Of a stretch of DNA of 28,673 bases, positions 15,568 to 24,502 are shown in pieces. The number at the start of each line of letters is the position of its first letter. Positions within the stretch are counted from its first letter, which is position 1. Origin of the DNA: an uncultured Clostridia bacterium (GTDB lineage Bacteria; Bacillota_A; Clostridia; TANB77; CAG-508); assembly GCA_944392525.1 (NCBI GenBank), contig CALXXB010000011.1:1-28673 (forward strand). The letters are read 5' to 3'. Made by a program: the position numbers and the translations under genes. A model generated the notes under the pieces. That model saw nothing but the letters and a program-made list of their open reading frames with translations, was not told where the DNA came from and searched no databases.

Positions 15568-16884
15568 TTACATTCCTGTTACTGGTAGTTTTTTCACTTC
15601 TAAACTTTTTATTTCTTTACTTGTTTGTTCCTTTGTTTCTATTTCTGGTACATCCTCCTTTCTATTATTCACAGTAACAGTAACTTCTTGATTTAATTTT
15701 GTATCGACTCTAATTAATTGATCATAAAGTTCATAACCATCTATTGTTTTAGTTTCCTTTAAATAATAAGTTCCTGGAACTAAATTTGATATTTCTATTT
15801 TACCATCCTCATTTGTTTTCAAATCAGTATAAACTATATTTTTATTTTCATCTAATAATTCAAATTCCACTCCTTGTAAAATTTCTCCACTTTCCTGGTC
15901 TTTTTTTACAACTACAATTTTTGTTTCATTTTTGAAATATAAATCACTTATATTTCCTGTCCCATCCTCATATGTTGCAGCAGTTAAAGCATAATCTTGA
16001 TAACTACTATTAGGTGCTGTTCCATATAATACTGGCTTTGTTTTCACTTGTGCTTCTACAGTTAAATTAATTTTACCATCTTCTGTTAATGTTTTTATAG
16101 GAAGTAATATTTTAAATTTTTCATCTGGCATAAATTCTGTTTTTTCTTGATTATTTTCATCTGTTAACTTTACTCCTTCCAATGTACTTCCATCTTCTTT
16201 TGTTATATTTATTTTATAGTTAGAAATTTCTGCTCCCGCATTTACACTATAGGTCTTTGATACGTAGTTTTTGTCTAATTCATCTTGTTTCCATTCATCA
16301 TTATTTTTACTTATTGTTACAGTACTAGATATTTTGGTTTCGCTAGAATTTTCGGCATCATTAATTATTTTTCTAAAAGCATTTAAAGTCCTTTGTCCCG
16401 CTTCTCCTATTGCACCATAGTCATTTGGATTATGATTATATAAATAACAATAAACCGCTTGCTTTGTTGCAGTAAAAGCTTCTTCTTTATTGGCTACTCC
16501 TAATTCTTCTATTGTTTTATATGGATATCCATTTATAATTCTTCTCCATAATCTGACATCATTTATAGCTCCACTTACAGAGACCGTATATTCTTGTGTT
16601 TCTGCTCCTGGTTTTGATGCATCTAAGCAATATGCTGGATAATGTACACCTCCTTCTGTATACTCAACATAGCTCACTTTTATAGGAGAACCTTTATATG
16701 TAAGTAAACTTCCACAATCTCCTACTAAATATATATGTGCTGAATCAACATTTCTAGCATAAACAATATTTGTAAATCCTAAGAAACTCATTATTAATGA
16801 TGACACTAGTATAAATACTTTTTTTATTTTATTTTTTATATTTTCTTTTTTCTTAAATTCTATTAGCTTATTATTATTTTCCAA
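15568..16884 (-). CDS. Thioester-domain surface adhesin with SpaA-type domain and bare LPVTG motif
   Basis: Secreted protein of 438 residues. After a basic N-terminus comes a signal segment (KVFILVSSLIMSFLGFTNIV, about residues 21-40), then a TQXA thioester domain: Cys in YPAYCLDASKPG and Gln in ATKQAVYCYLYN are the expected internal Cys-Gln bond partners, used by related adhesins for covalent host attachment. A SpaA/Cna-B-like domain follows (VVVKKDQESGEILQGVEFEL through LVPGTYYLKET, with K and E as likely isopeptide residues). The protein ends KKLPVTGM-stop: an LPXTG motif with no hydrophobic stretch or basic tail. TTG 16884 is chosen because AAGGAGG overlaps the sortase stop eight bases upstream; the longer ATG at 16929 would overlap the sortase by 34 bases. 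Confidence 0.85.
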   Translation of the reverse strand: MENNNKLIEFKKKENIKNKIKKVFILVSSLIMSFLGFTNIVYARNVDSAHIYLVGDCGSLLTYKGSPIKVSYVEYTEGGVHYPAYCLDASKPGAETQEYTVSVSGAINDVRLWRRIINGYPYKTIEELGVANKEEAFTATKQAVYCYLYNHNPNDYGAIGEAGQRTLNAFRKIINDAENSSETKISSTVTISKNNDEWKQDELDKNYVSKTYSVNAGAEISNYKINITKEDGSTLEGVKLTDENNQEKTEFMPDEKFKILLPIKTLTEDGKINLTVEAQVKTKPVLYGTAPNSSYQDYALTAATYEDGTGNISDLYFKNETKIVVVKKDQESGEILQGVEFELLDENKNIVYTDLKTNEDGKIEISNLVPGTYYLKETKTIDGYELYDQLIRVDTKLNQEVTVTVNNRKEDVPEIETKEQTSKEIKSLEVKKLPVTGM

Positions 16885-16895
16885 ACTATTCCTCC

Positions 16896-17486
16896 TTATT
16901 TTTCTGTTTTTTCTTCTCCTTGTATACATCTTCTGTATTCTGGTTCATTTTCTACACATGTAATTAATGTTATTGTATTTTCTTCTGTTTCTTCTAAATA
17001 GCTCCAATCTGTATCTTTAATAATTACATGTTTTGTAACTAAGAATTCTTTTATCTTTCCTTGGTAGTTATAAAATATACTATCTCCTTCTTTTAATTCC
17101 TTCAGTCTTTCAAAATAGTTATTTTTATAACCTCTATTATGTGCAGCTAACCCCACATTTCCTTTATCTTTATTTGTCTCTTCAAAATGACCTATATAGT
17201 CATCCATTATTTCTTTTGTTGTTCCCTCTTTTATATCTGCTTTTAAATTTATCTTTGGTATTTCTAAATACCATATATCTTTTTCTACTTCTGTTTCTTC
17301 TTCTCCTTCTATTTTTTCATCTGTAGTTGTTTCTTGAATTGTATTTTCGACTTCAAAACCGGCTTTTAATGAACTTTTCTTTGTAAAAGTATCATAATTT
17401 GAAAAAAATAATTGTATGACACCAAAAATTATTAGAGTTATAAAAAAACTAACCAAGTTAATATATATAGAACTATATCGAAACAT
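16896..17486 (-). CDS. Sortase, probably dedicated to the adjacent adhesin
   Basis: Membrane-anchored cysteine transpeptidase of 196 residues. An N-terminal helix (INLVSFFITLIIFGVIQLFF, about residues 9-28) is followed by an acidic spacer and the beta-barrel catalytic domain: WYLEIPKINLKADI, the catalytic His in GLAAHNRG, Cys in TLITCVEN and Arg in EYRRCIQG. Size and layout suggest a class D/B-like accessory sortase, but class cannot be fixed by eye. The GGAGGAAATATATAGA ribosome site supports the ATG. Its stop codon is part of the adhesin's ribosome-binding site, giving tight coupling with the LPVTG protein, its probable substrate. A consensus promoter lies about 110 bases upstream. Confidence 0.92.
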   Translation of the reverse strand: MFRYSSIYINLVSFFITLIIFGVIQLFFSNYDTFTKKSSLKAGFEVENTIQETTTDEKIEGEEETEVEKDIWYLEIPKINLKADIKEGTTKEIMDDYIGHFEETNKDKGNVGLAAHNRGYKNNYFERLKELKEGDSIFYNYQGKIKEFLVTKHVIIKDTDWSYLEETEENTITLITCVENEPEYRRCIQGEEKTEK

Positions 17487-17597
17487 TCTATATATTTCCT
17501 CCTTATTAAATTAATTTTCCTTTTGGGATTTTTTTGATTTAAAATAAAAATAAAATTAAAATAATAGATAAAAATTGTTTGAGTTAACTCTTTATGT

Positions 17598-17626
17598 ATA
17601 TTACCACATTTTATATAATTTGTAAA
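17598..17626 (-). promoter_or_regulatory. SigA-type promoter of the sortase-adhesin operon
   Basis: -35 TTTACA (17626-17621), 17 bases, -10 TAATAT (17603-17598) on the minus strand. It leaves an A/T-rich untranslated leader of about 105 bases that includes a GAGTTAACTC palindrome (17581-17590). Confidence 0.55.
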
Positions 17627-17662
17627 GAACTTTTCATCGCAATATTCGACATATAACGACAA

Positions 17663-17697
17663 ATGAGACAATTAAGAATTGTCCCTAATTGTCTCAT
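17663..17697. repeat. Palindromic element at the end of the histidine kinase gene
   Basis: ATGAGACAATTA (17663-17674) is perfectly inverted at 17686-17697 (12-bp stem) around the loop AGAATTGTCCC. The kinase TGA stop (17696-17694) lies in the stem. With GGGACA in the loop on the minus strand it resembles the GGACA-loop palindromes at 6304-6444. It may be a REP-type element and may also slow or end transcription, though it has no long T tract. Confidence 0.65.
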
Positions 17698-19193
17698 ATT
17701 TTTAATTCTAGTTCAAAGTAGAACTCTACTCCGTCTTCTTTATTTACTACTCCATAACTATTTCCATAATTACTCATTATTGCTTTTACAAATGCTAAAC
17801 CTATTCCTGTTCCTCCATCTTTTCTATTTCTTGACGCATCTACTTTATAGAATCTGTTCCATATTCTATTTAAATGTTCTTCTGCTATTTGCTCTCCTGT
17901 ATTAAATACTTTTACCCTTACCTTATTTTTCTCTACATCCACAACATTCTCTATTCTTATTAATTTCTTATCATTTACTTCCTCTACATGTTTTATAGCA
18001 TTTGTAAAGTAATTTGTGACTACTTGTTCAATATAGAAATCATCTGCTATTGCATTTATCTCATCTGGTGTCTCTAATTTGATTTCTACTTGTTTTTCAT
18101 CTAACATCATTTGTGATTTTCTTATTACTTCTTTTTCTACTTCTACTATATTAAATGTAGTATCATTAAATTCTCTTTTTCCATATTCAAGTTTCATAAG
18201 TTCTAGCAATTGTTTTACTAACTTATCCATTTTATTTGTTTCGTCTAGTATAACTTCTGCATAGAACTTTCTACTTTCCTCATCTGAATTTACATTTTCA
18301 AGTAGTCCCTCACTATATCCTTGTATTAACGCTATAGGTGTCTTTAACTCGTGTGATACGTCAGATATAAAGCTTTTTCTCATCTCGTCTAATTTAGATT
18401 TTTCTTCTATATCCTTCTCTAATTCTATATTTGTCTCTCTTAATTGCTTAATTGTTTTTTCTAGCTTGTCTGACATTAAGTTAATACTTTTTCCTAAATT
18501 ATTTATCTCATCATCCGCATCTGTTGTCCTATATTTATGACTAAAATCTAAGTTTGACATTTTCTTTGCAATTGAATTTAATTCTAAGATAGGATCTGTG
18601 AATTTTCTAGATACATATGATACTATAACAGCTGATATTAGTATTGCAAATCCTGCCATTAAATATAAGAAATTATTTGAAATCTTTACACTTTCTTGTA
18701 TTGAGTTTATTGGTATTCTTATATATAGTAAATATCCATTATCAAGTGTTGCTGCAAGTAATACATATGTAAGTCCATTTTTTGTATCCTTTATTCTAGT
18801 AATAACAAAATTATCATTTTCTTCTATTACTTCTCCAGCACCTGTATCAAATCTACTTGTCATTTCATTCATTTGACCATATGTTGAGAAGAAATCTTTA
18901 TTAGATGTATATACATTTACATTTTGGTCATTTCTAATCAATATATCAAAGTTGTTCTTAATTGCCATTTGCTCTAACTCACTTGTTAAATCTCCCTGCT
19001 CTCCACTATTATAATAATCATTTACAGTAAGATACACTGATTTCAAAGCTGCTCTTTTACTATACAAATAAAACTGTCCAAACACGAAATTATTAACAAG
19101 TATCAAAAATATAATAATTCCTATTATAATAAGTGATAAACTCAAGAACAATTTTACCCTTACTGATTTAAAAGGATTAAATTTATTGCTCAT
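17694..19193 (-). CDS. Sensor histidine kinase of a two-component system
   Basis: Membrane kinase of 499 residues. Helix 1 spans about 13-38, an extracellular sensor domain 39-170, helix 2 about 174-194, then HAMP (to about 246), HisKA with phospho-acceptor His281 (FISDVSHELKTPIALIQGY), and an ATPase domain with N box (VVTNYFTNAIKHVEE), G1 (VKVFNTGEQI), F box (IWNRFYKVD) and G2 (GGTGIGLAFVKAI). It follows its response regulator by 18 bases with ribosome site GAGGGAG, so both are one operon. The signal is unknown; a PhoR/ResE-like envelope sensor is the nearest type. The stop codon lies in a palindrome (17663-17697). Confidence 0.95.
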   Translation of the reverse strand: MSNKFNPFKSVRVKLFLSLSLIIIGIIIFLILVNNFVFGQFYLYSKRAALKSVYLTVNDYYNSGEQGDLTSELEQMAIKNNFDILIRNDQNVNVYTSNKDFFSTYGQMNEMTSRFDTGAGEVIEENDNFVITRIKDTKNGLTYVLLAATLDNGYLLYIRIPINSIQESVKISNNFLYLMAGFAILISAVIVSYVSRKFTDPILELNSIAKKMSNLDFSHKYRTTDADDEINNLGKSINLMSDKLEKTIKQLRETNIELEKDIEEKSKLDEMRKSFISDVSHELKTPIALIQGYSEGLLENVNSDEESRKFYAEVILDETNKMDKLVKQLLELMKLEYGKREFNDTTFNIVEVEKEVIRKSQMMLDEKQVEIKLETPDEINAIADDFYIEQVVTNYFTNAIKHVEEVNDKKLIRIENVVDVEKNKVRVKVFNTGEQIAEEHLNRIWNRFYKVDASRNRKDGGTGIGLAFVKAIMSNYGNSYGVVNKEDGVEFYFELELKI

Positions 19194-19211
19194 TTTTTCT
19201 CCCTCTTCTTA

Positions 19212-19889
19212 TTATTTTGTTTCGAATTTATATCCTACTCCTCTTATTGTTTTTATATATTTTCCTTTTTTACCTAACTTATGTCTTATTTTCTTTATAT
19301 GGCTATCTATTGTTCTAGAATCTCCATAATAATCATAATTCCATACATTATTTAATATTTTGTCTCTTGATAAAGCTATATTTTCATTTTCTACTAAGTA
19401 AACTAATAATTCATATTCCCTTAAGCTTAATTCTATTTGCTTACCATCTACTTTGACTGTTCTTCCTTCTTTATCTATTTCTATTCCACCATAGTCTTTT
19501 ACTTCTTTAGGATCCTTATTAGTTCTTTTTAATATTGCTTCTACTCTTGCAACTAGTATCTTTGGACTAAATGGTTTTGAAATATATTCATCAACACCAA
19601 GTTCAAATCCAAATAATTCATCCTGCTCCTCTCCTCTTGCTGTAAGCATAATAATAGGAACTTTTGATTCTTGTCTTATTTGTCTTAAAACAGACCAACC
19701 ATCTAGTTTTGGCATCATAACATCTAGCAATATAAGACTAATTTTATTTTTATTCTCTTCGAAAACTTCTAAAGCTTTTTCACCATCTTCAGCTTCTAAA
19801 ATACTGAAACCTTTAACAGCTAAAAAGTCTTTTATTAGTTTTCTCATTCTTTGTTCGTCATCCACAACTAAAATACAATTATTAACCAT
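19212..19889 (-). CDS. OmpR-family response regulator
   Basis: DNA-binding response regulator of 225 residues. The receiver domain (1-120) has the acidic pair in VVDDEQRM, the phospho-acceptor Asp in LILLDVMMPKLDGW, Thr in IIMLTARGE and Lys in YISKPFSP. The C-terminal winged helix (about 130-225) shows LSLREYELLVYLVEN, the recognition helix region SRTIDSHIKKIRHKLG and the wing TIRGVGYKFE. It is cotranscribed with the kinase downstream. The ribosome site AGAAGGAG sits eight bases before ATG. A possible promoter lies at 19920-19949. Targets are not evident; the nearby sortase-adhesin operon is a candidate by position only. Confidence 0.96.
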   Translation of the reverse strand: MVNNCILVVDDEQRMRKLIKDFLAVKGFSILEAEDGEKALEVFEENKNKISLILLDVMMPKLDGWSVLRQIRQESKVPIIMLTARGEEQDELFGFELGVDEYISKPFSPKILVARVEAILKRTNKDPKEVKDYGGIEIDKEGRTVKVDGKQIELSLREYELLVYLVENENIALSRDKILNNVWNYDYYGDSRTIDSHIKKIRHKLGKKGKYIKTIRGVGYKFETK

Positions 19890-19919
19890 TTCTTTACTCC
19901 TTCTTACTTTTTCACATAT

Positions 19920-19949
19920 ATTATATATTATAACTACTATTTATGTCTA
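19920..19949 (-). promoter_or_regulatory. Possible promoter of the two-component operon
   Basis: -35 TAGACA (19949-19944), 18 bases, -10 TATAAT (19925-19920) on the minus strand. The stretch is very A/T-rich with several alternative -10 matches. Confidence 0.4.
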
Positions 19950-19968
19950 TAATGTGAACTAATTATAG

Positions 19969-20004
19969 AAAAAATGAGATTTTAGACAAATTTCCAAAAT
20001 CTCA
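19969..20004 (-). terminator. Rho-independent terminator after mscS
   Basis: On the minus strand TGAGATTTT (20004-19996) and AAAATCTCA (19983-19975), with a 12-base loop, are followed by TTTTTTCT. It ends the dnaG-rpoD-mscS unit. Confidence 0.85.
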
Positions 20005-20018
20005 CTTATATAAAATTT

Positions 20019-21086
20019 CTATTGTTTTTCTATATATACTGAAGTTGTTGGATAAGATAAATTTACTCCTAAATTATGTAATATGTTTATAATATTTTTA
20101 TTTATTTTATCTTTTAACATTATATAATCATTATATCCTGTTGGTACTACAAACATATACACTAGTAAAGACAATCCATTATCTGTTATATTTTCAAAAG
20201 ATATTATTATATCATCATCAATTACTTGAGGTTCATTCATTAACATCTCTCTCAATTTATTAGATATTATTTCCATTTGTTCTGCTGTTGTTTCTAACGG
20301 AAATGATAAACTAAATTTATATCTTCTTTTCTCCATCTTGCTCCAGTTTATTATCGCTGAATCTGCTATTGTTGAGTTTGGAATATTTACTACTGAATTC
20401 TCAAAATTTCTAATTCTGGTTGTTCTAAATGTCATATCCTCAACTGTACCTTCATAATTAGGTGTTTGTATCCAATCTCCAACATTAAATGGTTTATCTA
20501 TAAATAATACCACCCCACCAAAGATGTTTTTAGCTGTATCTTGAGCAGCAAGTGTTACTATAATACCACCAATTCCAAGTCCTGCAACTAAGCCACTTAA
20601 ATTTATTTGTAAAATTGCAAATACTATAAATATAGCTACTAAATAAATTATTACTCTTGTTACCTTCAATGCGAATTCTAACATAGAATCTTCAACATCA
20701 TCTTTCCAATTCTTTCTTATTTTCTTAATTAATGAAGATCTTGTCGTAAAGCTTGATGCTAAAGCCTTTGCAAAAGCTAATACACTTATTATCTGGAATG
20801 CTTTTGTAACTGTATCCATTACATTGTCTGGTAAATTAAGTGGTTTCTTTAAGAATAACACTGCAAGATATACTCCTAATATTGTAAAAAATACTTTTAA
20901 AGGAGTATAAAATGCACTTTCTCTTATTGCTTTTTTACTCTTAGAATTAAATTTAAATAGTTTTATTATAACATATGATATACTTGGGCTTAATACTTTA
21001 AAAAGTATTATCAAGCATATTGCTACTATTATATCCACAATATCTACAGCTTTTAAACTTTCTATAAAATTTACTACTTGCTCCAT
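20019..21086 (-). CDS. Small-conductance mechanosensitive channel (MscS family)
   Basis: Inner-membrane channel of 355 residues that opens under membrane tension to release solutes in hypo-osmotic shock. Hydrophobic helices lie near residues 15-40, 60-82, 92-112 and 140-162. The pore helix is Gly/Ala-rich (LVAGLGIGGIIVTLAAQDTA) and leads to the beta domain hallmark KNIFGGVVLFIDKPFNVGDWI, then GTVEDMTFRTTRIRNFEN and VNIPNSTIAD. The alpha-beta C-terminal domain ends in YPTTSVYIEKQ. It starts 25 bases after the rpoD stop, with ACGGAGGA just upstream, and no terminator lies between, so it is probably cotranscribed with dnaG-rpoD; the exact paralog group is not assigned. Confidence 0.94.
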   Translation of the reverse strand: MEQVVNFIESLKAVDIVDIIVAICLIILFKVLSPSISYVIIKLFKFNSKSKKAIRESAFYTPLKVFFTILGVYLAVLFLKKPLNLPDNVMDTVTKAFQIISVLAFAKALASSFTTRSSLIKKIRKNWKDDVEDSMLEFALKVTRVIIYLVAIFIVFAILQINLSGLVAGLGIGGIIVTLAAQDTAKNIFGGVVLFIDKPFNVGDWIQTPNYEGTVEDMTFRTTRIRNFENSVVNIPNSTIADSAIINWSKMEKRRYKFSLSFPLETTAEQMEIISNKLREMLMNEPQVIDDDIIISFENITDNGLSLLVYMFVVPTGYNDYIMLKDKINKNIINILHNLGVNLSYPTTSVYIEKQ

Positions 21087-21111
21087 TTTTTCCTCCGTAT
21101 AATAAAATTAT

Positions 21112-22527
21112 TTAGCTCATATAATCTCTTAACTTTTTACTTCTACTTGGGTGTCTTAATTTTCTTAATGCTTTTGCTTCTATTTGTCTTATTCTTTCAC
21201 GTGTTACATCAAATTCACGTCCTACTTCTTCTAGTGTTCTTGCTTTTCCATCTTCCAATCCAAATCTTAACTTCAATACTTTTGCTTCTCTTGGTGTTAA
21301 TGTATTCATTACTTCTTCTAGTTGTTCTTTAAGCATTGTATATGCAGCTGAATCTTGAGGTGCAGGACTATCTTCATCTTGAATGAAATCTCCTAGATGG
21401 CTATCATCTTCCTCACCAATTGGTGTCTCTAATGATACTGGGTCTTGAGCTATTTTTTGAATTTCCATTACTTTTTCTACTGGTATTTCCATTTCTTGTG
21501 CTATTTCTTCAGGCGTTGGTTCTCTTCCTAATTGTTGTAACAAATGTCTTGATGTTCTTATCAATTTATTTATTGTTTCAACCATATGAACTGGAATTCT
21601 TATTGTTCTTGCTTGGTCGGCAATAGCTCTTGTAATTGCCTGTCTAATCCACCAAGTAGCATAAGTACTAAATTTAAATCCTTTTGTATAATCAAATTTT
21701 TCTACTGCTTTTATTAGTCCCATGTTTCCTTCTTGGATTAAATCTAAAAATAGCATTCCTCTTCCTACATATTTCTTAGCAATACTTACAACTAATCTTA
21801 AGTTTGATTCTGCTAATTTTTGTTTTGCTTCTTCATCGCCTTCTAATATTCTCTTTGCTAAGTCTAATTCTTGATCAAAAGTTAAAAGAGGAATTCTTCC
21901 TATTTCTCTTAGATACATTCTAACAGGATCATCAACATTAATTCCTTCATAACTTGTATCTTCTGTTATTTCATCTAATTTTAAATCTTCTACTTCTTTT
22001 AAATCATCTATATCTGGTTCTTCATCTAAATCATCATTTAGACTTACTCCCATCTCTTCAAAAGCATCAAAAACTTTGTCTATTTGGTCTGGATTTGCAT
22101 CATCTAATTCTTTTGCTAAATCCCCATATGTTATCTTTCCTTGTTCTTTTGCTTTCTTTAATATTTTATTCACTTTTTCATTTTTTATTTGTTCATCATC
22201 TTTATTTTCTTCTTGCTTTTCTTCCTTTTTATCTTCTACTTTTTCTTCTACCTTTTTTGCAGGTTTTACATTCTTAGTTTTCTCTTCTTTAACTTTTGGT
22301 TCTTTTTTAGCTTTTTCGTCTACTTCTTTTTCACTCTTTTTTGCTTTACTTGCTTTCTCTTTTTTAGCTTTATCTTCTACTTTTACTTCATCTTTTTTAG
22401 TTTTCTTTTCTTTACTCTCTTTTACATCTGTTTTGTTACTTTTTTCTGTACTTACCTTCTTTTTAGTTGCTTTTTTGTTTTCTTCCAATTTTTCTTTAAC
22501 TTCTGCTTCCTCTTTCTTTTTCGCCAT
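21112..22527 (-). CDS. rpoD: Primary sigma factor RpoD (SigA) with a long Lys/Glu-rich N-terminal extension
   Basis: Housekeeping sigma-70 factor. Residues 1 to about 112 are a low-complexity Lys/Glu/Asp tract that is not part of the usual sigma-A. Region 1.1 follows ([20 protein letters not shown]), then 1.2 ([17 protein letters not shown]), 2.2-2.4 ([18 protein letters not shown] and [19 protein letters not shown]), 3 ([12 protein letters not shown]) and 4.2 ([20 protein letters not shown]). Length is about 471 residues against roughly 370 for B. subtilis SigA. I chose ATG 22527 (AGGGGTG nine bases upstream) over an in-frame GTG at 22539, whose spacing is too short. It is 14 bases downstream of dnaG, the classical macromolecular-synthesis order. 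Confidence 0.97.
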   Translation of the reverse strand: MAKKKEEAEVKEKLEENKKATKKKVSTEKSNKTDVKESKEKKTKKDEVKVEDKAKKEKASKAKKSEKEVDEKAKKEPKVKEEKTKNVKPAKKVEEKVEDKKEEKQEENKDDEQIKNEKVNKILKKAKEQGKITYGDLAKELDDANPDQIDKVFDAFEEMGVSLNDDLDEEPDIDDLKEVEDLKLDEITEDTSYEGINVDDPVRMYLREIGRIPLLTFDQELDLAKRILEGDEEAKQKLAESNLRLVVSIAKKYVGRGMLFLDLIQEGNMGLIKAVEKFDYTKGFKFSTYATWWIRQAITRAIADQARTIRIPVHMVETINKLIRTSRHLLQQLGREPTPEEIAQEMEIPVEKVMEIQKIAQDPVSLETPIGEEDDSHLGDFIQDEDSPAPQDSAAYTMLKEQLEEVMNTLTPREAKVLKLRFGLEDGKARTLEEVGREFDVTRERIRQIEAKALRKLRHPSRSKKLRDYMS

Positions 22528-22541
22528 TTTCCTTTTCACCC

Positions 22542-24339
22542 CTATTTCATTTTAGCTAATCTAACAATAATTTCGCTTAGCTCTTTCCCTAATTTATTTT
22601 TTTCTTCCTGTGATAAATTTAATTCTTTGTTTTCTAACGTTTCTAGAATTTTGAACTTTCTATCATTCAATCTATCTTTTTCATAACTTCTCATAACATC
22701 ATCTATAGCTTTTTCTACATCATCTATTTCATAATCGTCTGCTAAGATTTCAGTAATATGATTTTGCTCTTCTTCTCCTAACTCGTCCAAAATTCCGTTA
22801 ATATTACTATTTCCTTTTTCTAATTCTTCATACAATTTTTGAGCAATTTTTTTGTTTGTTTCATCTTTAAAATCTTCTACTGTTATATTTTGCTTTATTA
22901 TTTGATAAATATTTAAATCTCCATTAAGTAATATTGCAAGAACTGTATTTTCTCTTCTTTTTACTGCTTCTGGTACTTCTGTTTTAGGTTCTTTTATATG
23001 TCTTACTACTGGCTTTGCTTTTTCTAAAACTTTTTCTCCTTGCTTATTCTCATAAGTTAACTTGTTTACTTCAGCATAAATTGCTTCTTTTGATATTTCG
23101 TATTCCTTTGATATCTTTTCAATATATACTTCTTTTTCTATATTGTTATCTACTTTTGAAATTAATTTTGCTATTTCATTTAAAAATTTTATTTTGTCAT
23201 TTGTATTATTTAAGTCTAAATCTTTCTTTAATAATTTAACTTTGAATTCGATTACTGAAAGTGCTTTATCAACTACATTTTGAAATCTTGCATTACCATA
23301 TTTAACAATATATTCATCAGGATCTTTTGCACCTTCCATTTGAAGGACTCTAATATCACACCCCATATTTTGTAATATATCTACTGCTCTAATTTTAGCT
23401 TTTAATCCTGCTTCATCTGAATCAAAACTTAATATTATTTGCTCTGATGTTTTTCTAAGTAACCACCCTTGTTGTTGCGTTAAAGCTGTTCCGAAGTGGT
23501 GCTACTACATTGTCTATTCCTCTTTGATGAAGTGATATTACATCCATATAACCTTCTACTATTAATAATCTCTTTTTTATATCTTTTGATTTTTTAGCTA
23601 CATTTAATCCAAATAAGTTTCTTCCTTTACTAAAAACTATATTTTCTGGTGAGTTTATATATTTAGGTTTTGAATCATCTAGTACTCTTCCACCAAATGC
23701 TATAACTCTTCCTCTAGCATCACATATTGGAAACATTAGTCTATTTCTATATCTGTCTATATATCTTCCATTATCATTTCTATTTACCAACCCTGATTCT
23801 AATATTTCTGGATCTTGAAATCCCTCTTTTTTTAGTGCTTGGTATAATTCATCGAACTTTCCTGAAAAACCTATTCTAAATGATTTTAATGTTTCATTAC
23901 TTAGTTTTCTTTTCTTTACATATTCTTGAGCTATTTTAGCAGTAGGTTTATATAAGTTTTCATGATAATATTGAGCTGTAAATTCATTTACCTTATATAC
24001 TTTTGCTCTTAATTCTTCTCTTGCTGCATCTGCATGATTTTCAAATGTAGGCAATTGTATATTTGCTCTTTCTGCTAATGTTTGTACTGCCTCTACAAAA
24101 TTAATTCCTTCTATTTTGCTTAAGAAAGTAAAAACATTGCCTCCTACTCCGCATCCGAAGCAATGAAATATTTGTTTATCCGGTGAGACAGAAAAAGAAG
24201 GTGATTTTTCATTATGGAATGGACATAATCCAAAGAAATTTCTTCCGCTTCTTTTTAAATGCACATATTGTGAAATTACATCTACAATGTCATTAGCTTG
24301 TCTAACTTCTTCTAATGTTTCTTCGCTATATCTTGGCAT
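22542..24339 (-). CDS. dnaG: DNA primase DnaG, interrupted by an in-frame CGG needing a +1 shift
   Basis: Primase making RNA primers at replication forks; normally essential. The CHC2 zinc finger ([11 protein letters not shown] through [10 protein letters not shown]; Cys39, His42, Cys60, Cys63) opens the protein, followed by the RNA-polymerase domain and the TOPRIM start [20 protein letters not shown]. Right after NVVAPL the frame derails at CCA-CTT-CGG (CGG 23493-23491) and stops at 23455. Skipping the C gives [17 protein letters not shown], the TOPRIM acidic motif [14 protein letters not shown], then KDPDEYI and the C-terminal helicase-binding domain. The recoded length is about 598 residues, normal for the family. 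GAGGT upstream supports the start. It heads the dnaG-rpoD operon. As truncation inside TOPRIM would abolish priming, recoding or a sequence error is more likely than a null gene. Confidence 0.92.
23491..23493 (-). other. In-frame CGG at the dnaG +1 frame change
   Basis: Minus-strand context is CCA-CTT-CGG-AAC. Skipping C23493 gives CCA-CTT-GGA-ACA, restoring the near-invariant APLGTALT of primases. Confidence 0.75.
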
Positions 24340-24502
24340 TTTTACCTCACTTTCTTACAAATTCTTTCTTTTTATTTACACACTTATATTATTCGACGCA
24401 TTTTACATAAATCCTTCCTTTATTACAAAAAAATGTTAATTTTTGTAATATTATTCACATATTATCCCCAATAATTATATGTAACTCATAAAATAATAGA
24501 AC

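Noticed and set aside
17438..17671. 77-codon minus-strand ORF upstream of the sortase
   Set aside because: It overlaps the sortase start in another frame, has no ribosome-binding site, and spans the sortase promoter and A/T-rich leader.
22076..22686. Long plus-strand ORFs opposite the rpoD start (Phe/Ser/Leu-rich)
   Set aside because: They are the antisense of the Lys/Glu-rich rpoD extension; GAA/AAA codons read backwards give TTC/TTT and leave long open frames by composition.
2265..24339. Explaining the four +1 breaks as ordinary long-read indel errors
   Set aside because: Errors would be expected in homopolymers and in any codon phase. All four are a non-homopolymer C at a codon boundary before Gly. 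Not fully excluded without reads, so stated as the main refutation test.
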